Assembly: GCA_025464995.1 (NCBI GenBank)
Contig: JAODMO010000006.1
Span: 1 to 64,000 of the forward strand
Length of the DNA stretch: 64,000 nucleotides
Direction of reading: 5' to 3'
Source of the DNA: Microbacteriaceae bacterium
GTDB lineage: Bacteria > Actinomycetota > Actinomycetes > Actinomycetales > Microbacteriaceae
Shown here: one piece after another, positions 41,321 through 49,772 of the stretch
Layout of the letters: each line of letters starts with the position of its first letter
Numbering within the stretch: position 1 is the first letter of the stretch
Translations under genes and position numbers: made by a program
Notes under the pieces: generated by a model
Told to the model about the DNA's origin: nothing
The model's input: only the letters and a program-made list of their open reading frames with translations
Databases searched by the model: none

Positions 41321-41566
41321 ATGGCAAACCTCGAGAAGCACAACGAAGAAGAGATCGTCCGCAAAGACACCAACGAGTCTCCGACGAGCGAGAGCGACAC
41401 GTCGGTGAAACAGACCGAGACGGTCGAGACGAGCGCTAGGGAGGACGGCGACGTCGACGAGGACGACGTGAACCTGCTTCCGGGAACCGGCGGGCCGGAC
41501 GACTTCGGCGACGTCGAGGTCGACCCGGAGGATCTCAACCTCTCGGGCGACCCCGCCAACCTCTGA
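41321..41566 (+). CDS. Small acidic, probably disordered hypothetical protein
   Basis: 81 aa, MANLEKHNEEEIVRKDTNESPTSESDTSVKQTETVETSAREDGDVDEDDVNLLPGTGGPDDFGDVEVDPEDLNLSGDPANL. Confidence 0.65.
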   Translation: MANLEKHNEEEIVRKDTNESPTSESDTSVKQTETVETSAREDGDVDEDDVNLLPGTGGPDDFGDVEVDPEDLNLSGDPANL

Positions 41567-41593
41567 GCCGACGCTAGCTGCGCGGCCGCGGAA

Positions 41594-42892
41594 CTACGCC
41601 GTGCGCTCGGTCCGATGCGCAAGCAGCTGCTCGATGCCGCGCAGCGGGATGCCCAGCCAGTCGGGACGGTTGCGCGCCTCGTAGATCGCCTCGTACACCG
41701 CCTTGTCGAGCTCGAACGCCATGAGGAGCGCGTCGTAGTCGCCGAGATCGACCCCGGATGCCCCGCGGTAGCCGTCGAGGAAGGCCTCCCGGCACGCGGT
41801 GGCCCACTCGGTGGGCCACCCGTCCGTCGATCCGGCGGCGTAGTCGAACGACCTGAGTGCTCCCGCGACGTCGCGGAGCGCGACGTCCGGACGGTCGCGC
41901 TCGTTCATCGGGCGTAGCGGCTCTCCTTCGAAGTCGACAAGCACCCAGCCGCGATTCGGCACGAGGAGCGCCTGGCCCAGGTGGAAGTCGCCGTGGATGC
42001 GCTGCAGGCGCGGCCATGAGCCCCCGAGGGCCGCCTCGTACACGGCCGCGATGGCGTCGCGGTGGCCGAGGAGTGCGGGCACCTCCTGGGTGGCGAGCGT
42101 CAGGCGGCGAGTCCAGGAGACGGAGAATCCGTCGAGGTCGGCCGGGGTGGTGTCTGCGGTGGGAAGCACTCGGCCGAGGGTTTCGTGCACCTCGGCGGTG
42201 CGGGCGCCGAGCGCTGACGCGAGCTCGGTGAAGTCGTCGCCCGCCGCGGCGTACTCGAGCGCGACGCGCCAGCCGTCGTCGGCTCCCGTGAGGAACTCCT
42301 GGGCGAAGGCGACGTGGCCGGATGCCCGGCCTCCCGGGCGCCCCACGTCGTCCCACTCGCTGTGCAACTGCCCGATGAAGCGGGGCACGGCGGTCGAGCC
42401 CGCCTCGCTCAGCGCGGCCTGGAGGGTCACGTCGGGGTTGTCGCCGTGGTGCAGCGCCCGGAAGACCTTGCAGATGACGGCGGGGACGCCGTCGATGTCG
42501 TAGATGATCGACGTGTTCGACTGCTCGGCGCTGAGCACACGGCTGCCGGTGATCGACGCGCTCGCGACGAGGTCGGGCGCGAGCATCCGGAGCAGGGCTC
42601 CCGCATAGGCGGCATCGTGGGGGCCGTCGTACAGGTAGCGGTCCTCGTCCTCGGCGATGAGGTGCTGGCGGTCGCCCGAGTGCAGTTCGGACCGGATGAC
42701 GACGGGTACCTGGTAGAGAGTCGGAACGTGGCCCTCGTCGTCCATGACGAGCAGCACCTCGATGGTGGTTCCCGGCTCCCCGGTCTCGATGCTCTCGCTC
42801 GACAGCTCCCGAAGGCGTGGAACATGGCCTTTGCCGGCATACCAGCGCTGCTGGCCGATCCATTCGCTGATGTGTCCAAGCGTTCTACTCAT
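41594..42892 (-). CDS. mak: Maltokinase (Mak/Pep2-type)
   Basis: N-cap LGHISEWIGQQRWYAGKG; kinase RIHGDFHLGQALLVPNRGWVLVDFEGEPLRP. Confidence 0.85.
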   Translation of the reverse strand: MSRTLGHISEWIGQQRWYAGKGHVPRLRELSSESIETGEPGTTIEVLLVMDDEGHVPTLYQVPVVIRSELHSGDRQHLIAEDEDRYLYDGPHDAAYAGALLRMLAPDLVASASITGSRVLSAEQSNTSIIYDIDGVPAVICKVFRALHHGDNPDVTLQAALSEAGSTAVPRFIGQLHSEWDDVGRPGGRASGHVAFAQEFLTGADDGWRVALEYAAAGDDFTELASALGARTAEVHETLGRVLPTADTTPADLDGFSVSWTRRLTLATQEVPALLGHRDAIAAVYEAALGGSWPRLQRIHGDFHLGQALLVPNRGWVLVDFEGEPLRPMNERDRPDVALRDVAGALRSFDYAAGSTDGWPTEWATACREAFLDGYRGASGVDLGDYDALLMAFELDKAVYEAIYEARNRPDWLGIPLRGIEQLLAHRTERTA

Positions 42893-43046
42893 GTCTCCAG
42901 TCTCACCTTTCAGAACGTGCGTCAGCCGTGAGCCACGGTGCGCACCCTCCTCAGGTTTAGCGCGTGAGGCGCGCGAAGGCGAGGCCCGGCGGTCGTTGGG
43001 CGAATTGGTGTCCGAGCGGCTATGGTGCTGCCTCGACGGAGGAATC

Positions 43047-43394
43047 ATGGCCATCACCCTGAACAAAGACGCGCTCGCCAACGCCGCGTCATTGCTCGCC
43101 GACAAGAAGGTCGCCCGGGACGCGCGCGACGACTGGAGCGAGCACGCGCCCAGCAGCGCGGAGGAGAACGCGTTCATCGAGAAGCACGGCTACGGCGAGT
43201 ACGCGAAGTGGCACCTCGGGGTCGATCGATCGAAGTCGGAGGATACGAAGGGGCGCTACAGCTTTCCCTTCGGCGACTTCACCCGACTGCACCGGTGCGC
43301 GGTGATCGCGCTGGAGAGTCGAGCCGCACAGAACGACCACGGGTCGATAGCCAAGGCGGCGAAGTCGCTGCTCGATTCGATGGACGGCGACTGA
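43047..43394 (+). CDS. Conserved hypothetical protein
   Basis: MAITLNKDALANAASLLADKKVARDARDDWSEHAPSSAEENAFIEKHGYGEYAKWHLGVD; GGAGGAAT RBS upstream. Confidence 0.7.
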   Translation: MAITLNKDALANAASLLADKKVARDARDDWSEHAPSSAEENAFIEKHGYGEYAKWHLGVDRSKSEDTKGRYSFPFGDFTRLHRCAVIALESRAAQNDHGSIAKAAKSLLDSMDGD

Positions 43395-43445
43395 GCACGC
43401 TCGAGTCGGCCGGTGTCGCAGCAGCCCGGTTCGAATCAGCCCGCG

Positions 43446-43670
43446 TCAGTCGGCGAAGTCGCCCCAACGACCCCACTCGAAGTCGCACTCGGGCTGTCGA
43501 CAGCGGTATGCGGGGCTGTCATCGGTGAACTGGCAGCCGCCGAGGGCGATCAGGCCGGCGAGGGCCGAGTCGAACATCTCGGCGCTCGCCACCCCGTAGA
43601 CGATCTCGAGCGGATTGGTCGTGTCGCAGAATGGGCAGGTCTCCTCGAGCACCTGCTGCGGGACTCGCAT
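43446..43670 (-). CDS. Small two-zinc-knuckle-like hypothetical protein
   Basis: MRVPQQVLEETCPFCDTTNPLEIVYG...YRCRQPECDFEWGRWGDFAD; CxxC...CxxxxC. Confidence 0.6.
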   Translation of the reverse strand: MRVPQQVLEETCPFCDTTNPLEIVYGVASAEMFDSALAGLIALGGCQFTDDSPAYRCRQPECDFEWGRWGDFAD

Positions 43671-43885
43671 CGTATTTCCTCCGGCTGTGGTCAGTGGAGC
43701 ATCTCCACCGACCACACGCCGATATCGTTCCCCCTAGCGCTTACTGTATCCCTCAGGATGCGCGGTTGGGAATGGCGCCCCAGCGCGTCGAAGGTGAACA
43801 ATTTCCGCTATCTGTCGCGGAAGTATGCGTTTTCCCGCCGGACCCGGCCCCCGGAGCCGGCGGCGCAAGCCGCTCCGAGATTTTA

Positions 43886-43899
43886 GTTGTCCTGTCAAC
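43886..43899. promoter_or_regulatory. Candidate MarR operator
   Basis: GTTG-TCCTGT-CAAC inverted repeat immediately upstream of the MarR gene; TATGCT -10-like box at 43907. Confidence 0.35.
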
Positions 43900-43918
43900 C
43901 AAGAGGTATGCTCCGGGG

Positions 43919-44401
43919 ATGGACGACACACGGTGGCTGACGCCCGACCAGCTCGGCGCGTGGAAGAAGTTCGTGGCGGTCGTCGAGATCCTCCCCGGCG
44001 CTCTCGACTCGCAGTTGCAGCGCGATGCCGGACTCACCCACTTCGAGTACTTCACCATGGCCATGCTCTCCGAGGCGCCCCAACGGACCCTGCGCATGAC
44101 CTCGCTCGCGTCGGCGACCAACTCCACGCTCCCGCGACTCTCGCACGTCGTCTCGCGGCTCGAGGGCCGCGGGTACATCGAGCGCACGCCGTGCCCCGAA
44201 GACCGCCGTGCCACGAACGCGAAGCTGAGCGGGACCGGCTGGCAGAAGGTGGTCGAGACCGCACCCGGCCACGTCGCCACCGTTCGCGGGAACGTGATCG
44301 AGCCGCTCAGCGCGGATGACGTCGCGGACCTCGACCGCATCATGGGCCGGATGCTGCGTCACCTCGACCCCGACAACCGGTTCCGGGCCAACGGCGACTA
44401 G
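43919..44401 (+). CDS. MarR family transcriptional regulator
   Basis: LTHFEYFTMAMLSEAPQRTLRMTSLASATNSTLPRLSHVVSRLEGRGYIERTPCPEDRRATNAKLSGTG. Confidence 0.92.
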   Translation: MDDTRWLTPDQLGAWKKFVAVVEILPGALDSQLQRDAGLTHFEYFTMAMLSEAPQRTLRMTSLASATNSTLPRLSHVVSRLEGRGYIERTPCPEDRRATNAKLSGTGWQKVVETAPGHVATVRGNVIEPLSADDVADLDRIMGRMLRHLDPDNRFRANGD

Positions 44402-46518
44402 GCCTCGCGCAGCCCCATCACGTCGAGCACCCAGGCCAGCTCGAACGCCCGCTTGCGCCACGCCTCGTAACGCCCGCTCACGCCGCCGTGACCAGCACTC
44501 ATCTCGGTCTTGAGCAGCACGGACGCCCCCACCTCACGCAGTCGCGCCACCCACTTCGCCGGCTCGACGTAGAGCACGCGCGTGTCGTTGATGCTCGTGA
44601 TGGCGAGGATGCGCGGGTACCGCACCTTCCGCACGTTCTCGTAGGGCGAGTACGACTTCATCAAGCGGTACACCTCCTCGTCTTCGAGAGGGTTCCCCCA
44701 CTCGTCCCACTCGATGACCGTGAGCGGGAGCGAGGGGTCGAGGATGCTCGTGAGCGGGTCGACGAACGGCACGACCGCGAGGATGCCCGCGAACGCGTCG
44801 GGTGCGAGGTTGGCGACGGCGCCCATGAGGAGCCCACCCGCGCTCCCACCCTCGGCGACCAGCAGGTCCGGCGTGGTGACGCCGGTCGCGGTGAGGTGCC
44901 TCGCGCTCGCCACGAAGTCGGTGAACGTGTTGCGCTTGGTGAGCGTCTTGCCATTCTCGTACCACGCCCGCCCGAGCTCCCCGCCACCGCGCACGTGCGC
45001 CACCGCGAAGATGACGCCGCGGTCGAGAAGACTGAGACGCGAGATGGTGAATCCCGGGTCGATGCTGTGTTCGTACGATCCGTAGCCGTAGAGCAGTGTC
45101 GGGGCCGCGGCGCCAGGGGAGACGAGGTCGCCGCGGTAGACGAGGGAGATGGGTACGCGCGTGCCGTCGTCCGCCGTCGCCCACTCGCGGCGCTGGACGA
45201 ACACCGCGGGGTCGTAGCCGCCGAGCACCTCCTGCTGCTTCAGCGTGCGGAGCTCGCCTGTGGCCACCTCGAGGTCGTACACCGTCGCGGGCGTCACGAA
45301 GCTCCCGTAGTGCAACCGCACGACGGGCTGCGACCAGTCGGGGTTGCCGCCCGCGCCGACGCTGAAGAGGGTCTCCGCGAACGGGATCTCCACGAAGCTC
45401 GCGCCGGCCTCGTCGGAACTCGTGTCACCGAGTCGGAGCACGGCGACGCGGGGGAGCGCGTCGCGGCGGTACTCGAGAACGAGGTGGTGGGCGAAGGCGT
45501 CGACGCTCTCGATTCGGGTGCCGGCCTCGTGGGGCACGAGAGTGCGACGGGGCCCGCGCGGATCGGCGGCAGCCACATCCGTCACCTCGAAGTCGACCGC
45601 TCCGTCGTTATGAACGATGAGCAGCCGGTCGTCGCCGTCGATCACGGCGTGCTCGACAGAGTACTCGACGCCCTCGCGCCTCGGCCAGACGACCGCGAAT
45701 TCTCCGGTCGGGTCGGATGCGTCGAGCAGGTGCGCCTCGCTGGTGATCTTCGATCCCAGCTCGATCTCGAGGTAGCGGCGGCTGCGGGTGAGGCCGACGC
45801 CGACCCAATACCGCTCGTCGGGCTCGTGGAAGACCGAGGCATCGGATGCCGCGGGGGTGCCGACCTCGTGGCGCCACACCGTGTCCGGGCGCCAGGCCTC
45901 GTCGACCGTCGTGTAGAAGACGAACGAGCCCGTGGCGTCGAAGGTCGCGCCGCCAGCCGTGCCGGAGATCTCGTCCTCGAGGTTCGCGCCGGTGGCCAGG
46001 TCGCGGATGCGGAGCGTGTAACGCTCGTCGCCCTCGGTGTCGACCGCGTAGAGGAGGCGCGATCCGTCACCGCTGATGTCGAAGCTGCCGAGAGAATAGA
46101 AGTCGAGCCCGGCCGCCTCGACGTTGTCGTCGAGCAGCACCTGCTCGCCGGGCAGGGGCTCTCCGGCGTCGGAGGGGCGGGGCGGCGTCCAGTCGGAGGT
46201 GTCGGCGATGGGCGCGCGGCAGTGGATGCCGTACTGCTGTCCCTCGGCCGTGCGTGTGTAGTACCACCATCCGCCGTTGCGGACGGGCACGCTGAGGTCG
46301 GTCTCCCGCGTGCGCTTCTTGATCTCCGAGAACAGCCGCTCGCGCAGTTCCGCGAGGCCGCCGGTCTGAGCGTCGGCGAAGATGTTCTCGGCCTCGAGAT
46401 GTGCGACGACCTCGGGGTCCTCCTTGTCGCGCATCCACTCGTAGTCGTCGACGAACACGTCTCCGTGGTGGACTCGATCGACGGGGGCTCGGCGGGCTAC
46501 CGGGGGCTGAGGAGACAT
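44398..46518 (-). CDS. ptrB: S9 family peptidase (oligopeptidase B-like)
   Basis: VFVDDYEWMRDKEDPEVVAHLEAEN, YGSYEHSIDPGFTISRLSLLDRGVIFAVAHVRGGGELGR, VAEGGSAGGLLMGAVANLAPD, SAGHGGVSGRYE. Confidence 0.92.
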   Translation of the reverse strand: MSPQPPVARRAPVDRVHHGDVFVDDYEWMRDKEDPEVVAHLEAENIFADAQTGGLAELRERLFSEIKKRTRETDLSVPVRNGGWWYYTRTAEGQQYGIHCRAPIADTSDWTPPRPSDAGEPLPGEQVLLDDNVEAAGLDFYSLGSFDISGDGSRLLYAVDTEGDERYTLRIRDLATGANLEDEISGTAGGATFDATGSFVFYTTVDEAWRPDTVWRHEVGTPAASDASVFHEPDERYWVGVGLTRSRRYLEIELGSKITSEAHLLDASDPTGEFAVVWPRREGVEYSVEHAVIDGDDRLLIVHNDGAVDFEVTDVAAADPRGPRRTLVPHEAGTRIESVDAFAHHLVLEYRRDALPRVAVLRLGDTSSDEAGASFVEIPFAETLFSVGAGGNPDWSQPVVRLHYGSFVTPATVYDLEVATGELRTLKQQEVLGGYDPAVFVQRREWATADDGTRVPISLVYRGDLVSPGAAAPTLLYGYGSYEHSIDPGFTISRLSLLDRGVIFAVAHVRGGGELGRAWYENGKTLTKRNTFTDFVASARHLTATGVTTPDLLVAEGGSAGGLLMGAVANLAPDAFAGILAVVPFVDPLTSILDPSLPLTVIEWDEWGNPLEDEEVYRLMKSYSPYENVRKVRYPRILAITSINDTRVLYVEPAKWVARLREVGASVLLKTEMSAGHGGVSGRYEAWRKRAFELAWVLDVMGLREA

Positions 46519-46670
46519 GGATCCAAGGGTAGCCGAGCGTCGTCGGAGCTCCGGCGCGCGCAGGAGCGGATCGCGACACGGGCGCTTGAAGCGCCTTCTC
46601 AGCCCTACACTGATCGTGGGTGCGGCTGGCGTGCCCACGGCGCGGTCGTGAACCCGACGAGGATGCCCGA

Positions 46671-47873
46671 ATGTTCGACGGAGTCGTGAGACTGCTTGGC
46701 CGGCCGGGGGTGCGGTTCTGGTTGTCGTCGACCTCCTTGGCCCGAGCCGCGATCCCCCAGCCCGAGGGTGTCGCGGCGGTACACACCGTCGGCACGAACC
46801 CGGCTCGCATCCTCGTCATCGGCGGCGGCGCGGCCATCGGCTTCGGGGTCTTCTCCCACGAGCTCGCGCTGGCCGGACACATCGGACGGCAGCTGTCGGT
46901 CCTCACCGGGCGGGCGATGGATGTCGACATCCTGGTCGAACGCGAGATGACGATCGCCTCGATCCGCGGGTGGCTCTCCCGACAGCCGATCGGGCGCTAC
47001 GAGGCGATCGTCATAACGGTCGGCCTCATCGAGGCGCTCACCTTCACCCGTGTCTCGGCGTGGCGGCGGGAACTGGACTCCACGATCGACTACCTCCAGT
47101 CGCTCGGCCACGCCGAGCAACAGGTCTTCGTCGTGGCCGTGCCGCCGCTCGGCGCCCTGCAGAAGTACCCCGCTCCGATCCGGCTCTTCGCGGGGCGACA
47201 CGCGCGGCTCGTCAACGAGGCGACCCGCGAGCAGTGCGCACGACGTGCGCGAGTCACGTTCCTCCCGTTCGAGGCGTCGCCGTCGCAAGAGGCCGACCGC
47301 TTCCGCGGCTCGGCGACCTATTCGCGGTGGGCGGAACTGCTCGTCCCCCCGATCGCGGCGAAGCTCACCTCATTCGTCAGGCAGACACGGCCAACCTCCG
47401 TCGACCCCGACGACGAGCTCGACCGGCAGGCCTCCTTAGACGCGCTGAACATCCTGGACACGGAGGCGGAGGAGCGCTTCGACCGCATCGCGATCACCGC
47501 CAGGGATCTCCTCGGCACCGCGTCGGCCGCAATCGTCTTCATCGACCAGGACCGGCACTGGTTCAAGTCGTGCATCGGCGTCGACATGGAGCAAATGCCC
47601 CGTCTCTCCTCGCTGTGTGACATCACGATCCAGCGACGCGAGCACTTCGCCGTCGACGACGCGACGCTCGACCCGCGTTTCGCGGCGAACCCGATGGTGG
47701 TCGGTGAGCCGCACATGCGCTTCTATGCCGGCTACCCCATCGAGGCGCCCAACGGGATCAGGGTGGGCACCCTGAGCGTCTTCGACCCGTATCCACGCAG
47801 TTTCACGGATGCCGACGCGGCACTCCTGCGTGGGCTCGCCCTCATGGTGCAGAACGAGTTGCGCACGGCCTAG
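46671..47873 (+). CDS. SGNH-like hydrolase domain fused to C-terminal GAF domain
   Basis: N-half ARILVIGGGAAIGFGVFSHELALAGHIGRQLS...VITVGLIEALTF; C-half LDTEAEERFDRIAITARDLLGTASAAIVFIDQDRHWFKSCIGVD...MRFYAGYPIEAPNGIRVGTLSVFDPYPR. Confidence 0.8.
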   Translation: MFDGVVRLLGRPGVRFWLSSTSLARAAIPQPEGVAAVHTVGTNPARILVIGGGAAIGFGVFSHELALAGHIGRQLSVLTGRAMDVDILVEREMTIASIRGWLSRQPIGRYEAIVITVGLIEALTFTRVSAWRRELDSTIDYLQSLGHAEQQVFVVAVPPLGALQKYPAPIRLFAGRHARLVNEATREQCARRARVTFLPFEASPSQEADRFRGSATYSRWAELLVPPIAAKLTSFVRQTRPTSVDPDDELDRQASLDALNILDTEAEERFDRIAITARDLLGTASAAIVFIDQDRHWFKSCIGVDMEQMPRLSSLCDITIQRREHFAVDDATLDPRFAANPMVVGEPHMRFYAGYPIEAPNGIRVGTLSVFDPYPRSFTDADAALLRGLALMVQNELRTA

Positions 47874-47916
47874 CCGGACGCACCAGGCCGGTCGGGCCGC
47901 CGACTCGCCAACGGGC

Positions 47917-48711
47917 CTACCGGCCGCCCGATCCGGTTCGACGAGAACCCTGCAGGCGCTCGAGTACGTCGCGCTCGCGCTCCGCCCGCTCGCGTTCGTC
48001 GCGCTCGTCTCTCTTACGGTCGCGTTCGGCGAGCACGCTCGGGCCCACGCGACTCACCGCGATCGCGATGCACGCGATCGCGATGATGAAGAGGGAGATC
48101 GCGACGATGTATGCGATGACACTCACGGGCCCTTCCGGTGCGTCGGGGTCGAGGAAGGGGTACGGGTACCAGCCCGTCACGACCCCGCGCACGAGCGTGA
48201 AGGCGACCCAGACGATCGGGAAGGAGATCGCATACCAGACGCGGCCCCACCCGAGTGCTGGACGGCCGGGTGCGAAGAGCCAGTCGAGCACGATGAAGAT
48301 CGGGATCCACACGTGCAGGAGATCGCCCGGCCAGGTGATGCCGACGAAGCCGTCGCTCGGCAGGTTGCGGAGCAACAGGTGGTACACCACCGCGGTGACG
48401 GCGGCATACGCGACGGTCGACATGCGCACCGCCGTGAACATCCCGGCGTCGCGGCGCCAACGCAACGCGATGACACCGCCGGCCACGAGCACGGCGATGT
48501 TGATGAGGCTCGACAGCACGGTGAAGTAGCTGAAGTACCTCGTCGGCTGGAAGGCGCCGTTGAGTACCTGGTCGGTGATCTGGGAGGTCACCGCGACGAC
48601 CACGAGGAGTCCGGCGGTGATCCGGAGGACTCCCGTGATTCGCCGCGCGGGAGAGGCGGTGTCGCGAGGCGCTAGGGACGCATCGCGGTTCGGGTACGAC
48701 GTCGCTGTCAT
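47917..48711 (-). CDS. Pr6Pr family membrane protein (second paralogue)
   Basis: TRYFSYFTVLSSLINIAVLVAGGVIAL...GVVTGWYPYPFLDPDAPEG; charged C-terminal tail. Confidence 0.82.
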   Translation of the reverse strand: MTATSYPNRDASLAPRDTASPARRITGVLRITAGLLVVVAVTSQITDQVLNGAFQPTRYFSYFTVLSSLINIAVLVAGGVIALRWRRDAGMFTAVRMSTVAYAAVTAVVYHLLLRNLPSDGFVGITWPGDLLHVWIPIFIVLDWLFAPGRPALGWGRVWYAISFPIVWVAFTLVRGVVTGWYPYPFLDPDAPEGPVSVIAYIVAISLFIIAIACIAIAVSRVGPSVLAERDRKRDERDERERAERERDVLERLQGSRRTGSGGR

Positions 48712-48897
48712 TGCATCAGGCTAAGACGGAAGCGGTTCTGCGCCAATAGTGATGAGGAATGTTTTCTACGGCCGCCCATCGCGTGAGGAGATCGAGTATG
48801 CACCGCACCGCCCGTCACGGTGCCCCGGTGAGCGGCGCAGCGGAATTCCGCGTAACGTTGACAGGTGGACTGTTCCACGACGACGAAAGGTTTTGAT

Positions 48898-49731
48898 TTG
48901 GGCGAGGAATGCATCCACGGGCTCGATTACGGGCTCTGTGACGCCTGCTTCCCCAAGGCGGCACCCGAGATTCCGGTCGCCGTAGCGAAGCCCCGTGTGT
49001 CGAGGCCGCGTGCCTCGTCGCTCACCGCACCACGCAAGCCCGCGCCCGCCGGCTCGCTGCGCAACCCGCCCGTCGAGGTCGGCGACCAGCGCATCTACCA
49101 CGTGACGCACGTGAGCAACCTCCCCGACATCCTGAGCTCCGGCCGGCTGCTCGCCGACGCCAGCGACGCGTGGGCGAAGCGCCCCGTCGTCGACATCTCG
49201 GCGGCCGAGACGCGCGAGTCTCGCCGCACGATCGTCGTCTCGGACGACCAGGGAGCGAGCGTCGCGAGCTACGTGCCGTTCTTCCTCAGCCCCACCTCGA
49301 GCCTGTGGGTGAGCGTTCGAGAGAACGTGGCAGACCCACGGCTCTCCATCGACATCCGTGACTCCGTGGCATCCGACTACGTCATTCTCGTCAGCTCGGT
49401 GCAGAGCGTCATCGACGCGCACGCAGCGGAGGAGACCGAGCGCGACGCCGCGGTCGTCGTCACCGACGGGGATGCCGCACACAACCTGACCCGTTTCGCG
49501 ACCACTCGCGAGGCCGGCGACCGCGTGCTGCGCAAGCTGCGTGCGGAGGAGGACTCGGTGCAGATCCTCGCCGCCGAATACCTCGTGCGCGACGAGTTCC
49601 CCTTCGACCTCGTCTCGTTGATCGGCGTCGCGAACGACAAGGCGCGCGATGCCGTGAAGGCCATCGTCAAGGCGTCGGACTTCAGCACCCGGGTCGCGGT
49701 CTACCCGCCGTGGTTCATGCGCGCCGAGTAG
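48898..49731 (+). CDS. DarT-like (DUF4433) ADP-ribosyltransferase with N-terminal Cys/His zinc-knuckle-like motif
   Basis: TTG start with AAAGG RBS. CIHGLDYGLCDACFPK; IYHVTHVSNLPDILSSGRLLAD; SYVPFFLSPTSSLW; VVTDGDAAHNLTRF; ILAAEYLVRDEFPFDLVS. Confidence 0.8.
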   Translation: MGEECIHGLDYGLCDACFPKAAPEIPVAVAKPRVSRPRASSLTAPRKPAPAGSLRNPPVEVGDQRIYHVTHVSNLPDILSSGRLLADASDAWAKRPVVDISAAETRESRRTIVVSDDQGASVASYVPFFLSPTSSLWVSVRENVADPRLSIDIRDSVASDYVILVSSVQSVIDAHAAEETERDAAVVVTDGDAAHNLTRFATTREAGDRVLRKLRAEEDSVQILAAEYLVRDEFPFDLVSLIGVANDKARDAVKAIVKASDFSTRVAVYPPWFMRAE

Positions 49732-49738
49732 CCCGGCA

Positions 49739-49772
49739 GCTCAGAACCAGATGCTCAGAACCAGATGCTCAG
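49739..49772. repeat. 14-bp tandem duplication (about 2.4 copies) spanning the GNAT stop codon
   Basis: gctcagaaccagat gctcagaaccagat gctcag. Confidence 0.9.

Noticed and set aside
39453-41408. 651-aa plus-strand ORF opposite the amine oxidase
   Set aside because: Antisense shadow ORF; the minus strand carries the signal peptide and FAD motifs.
44488-46689. 733-aa plus-strand ORF opposite the S9 peptidase
   Set aside because: Shadow ORF; composition typical of reverse-complemented GC-rich coding DNA, whereas the minus strand has clear catalytic motifs.
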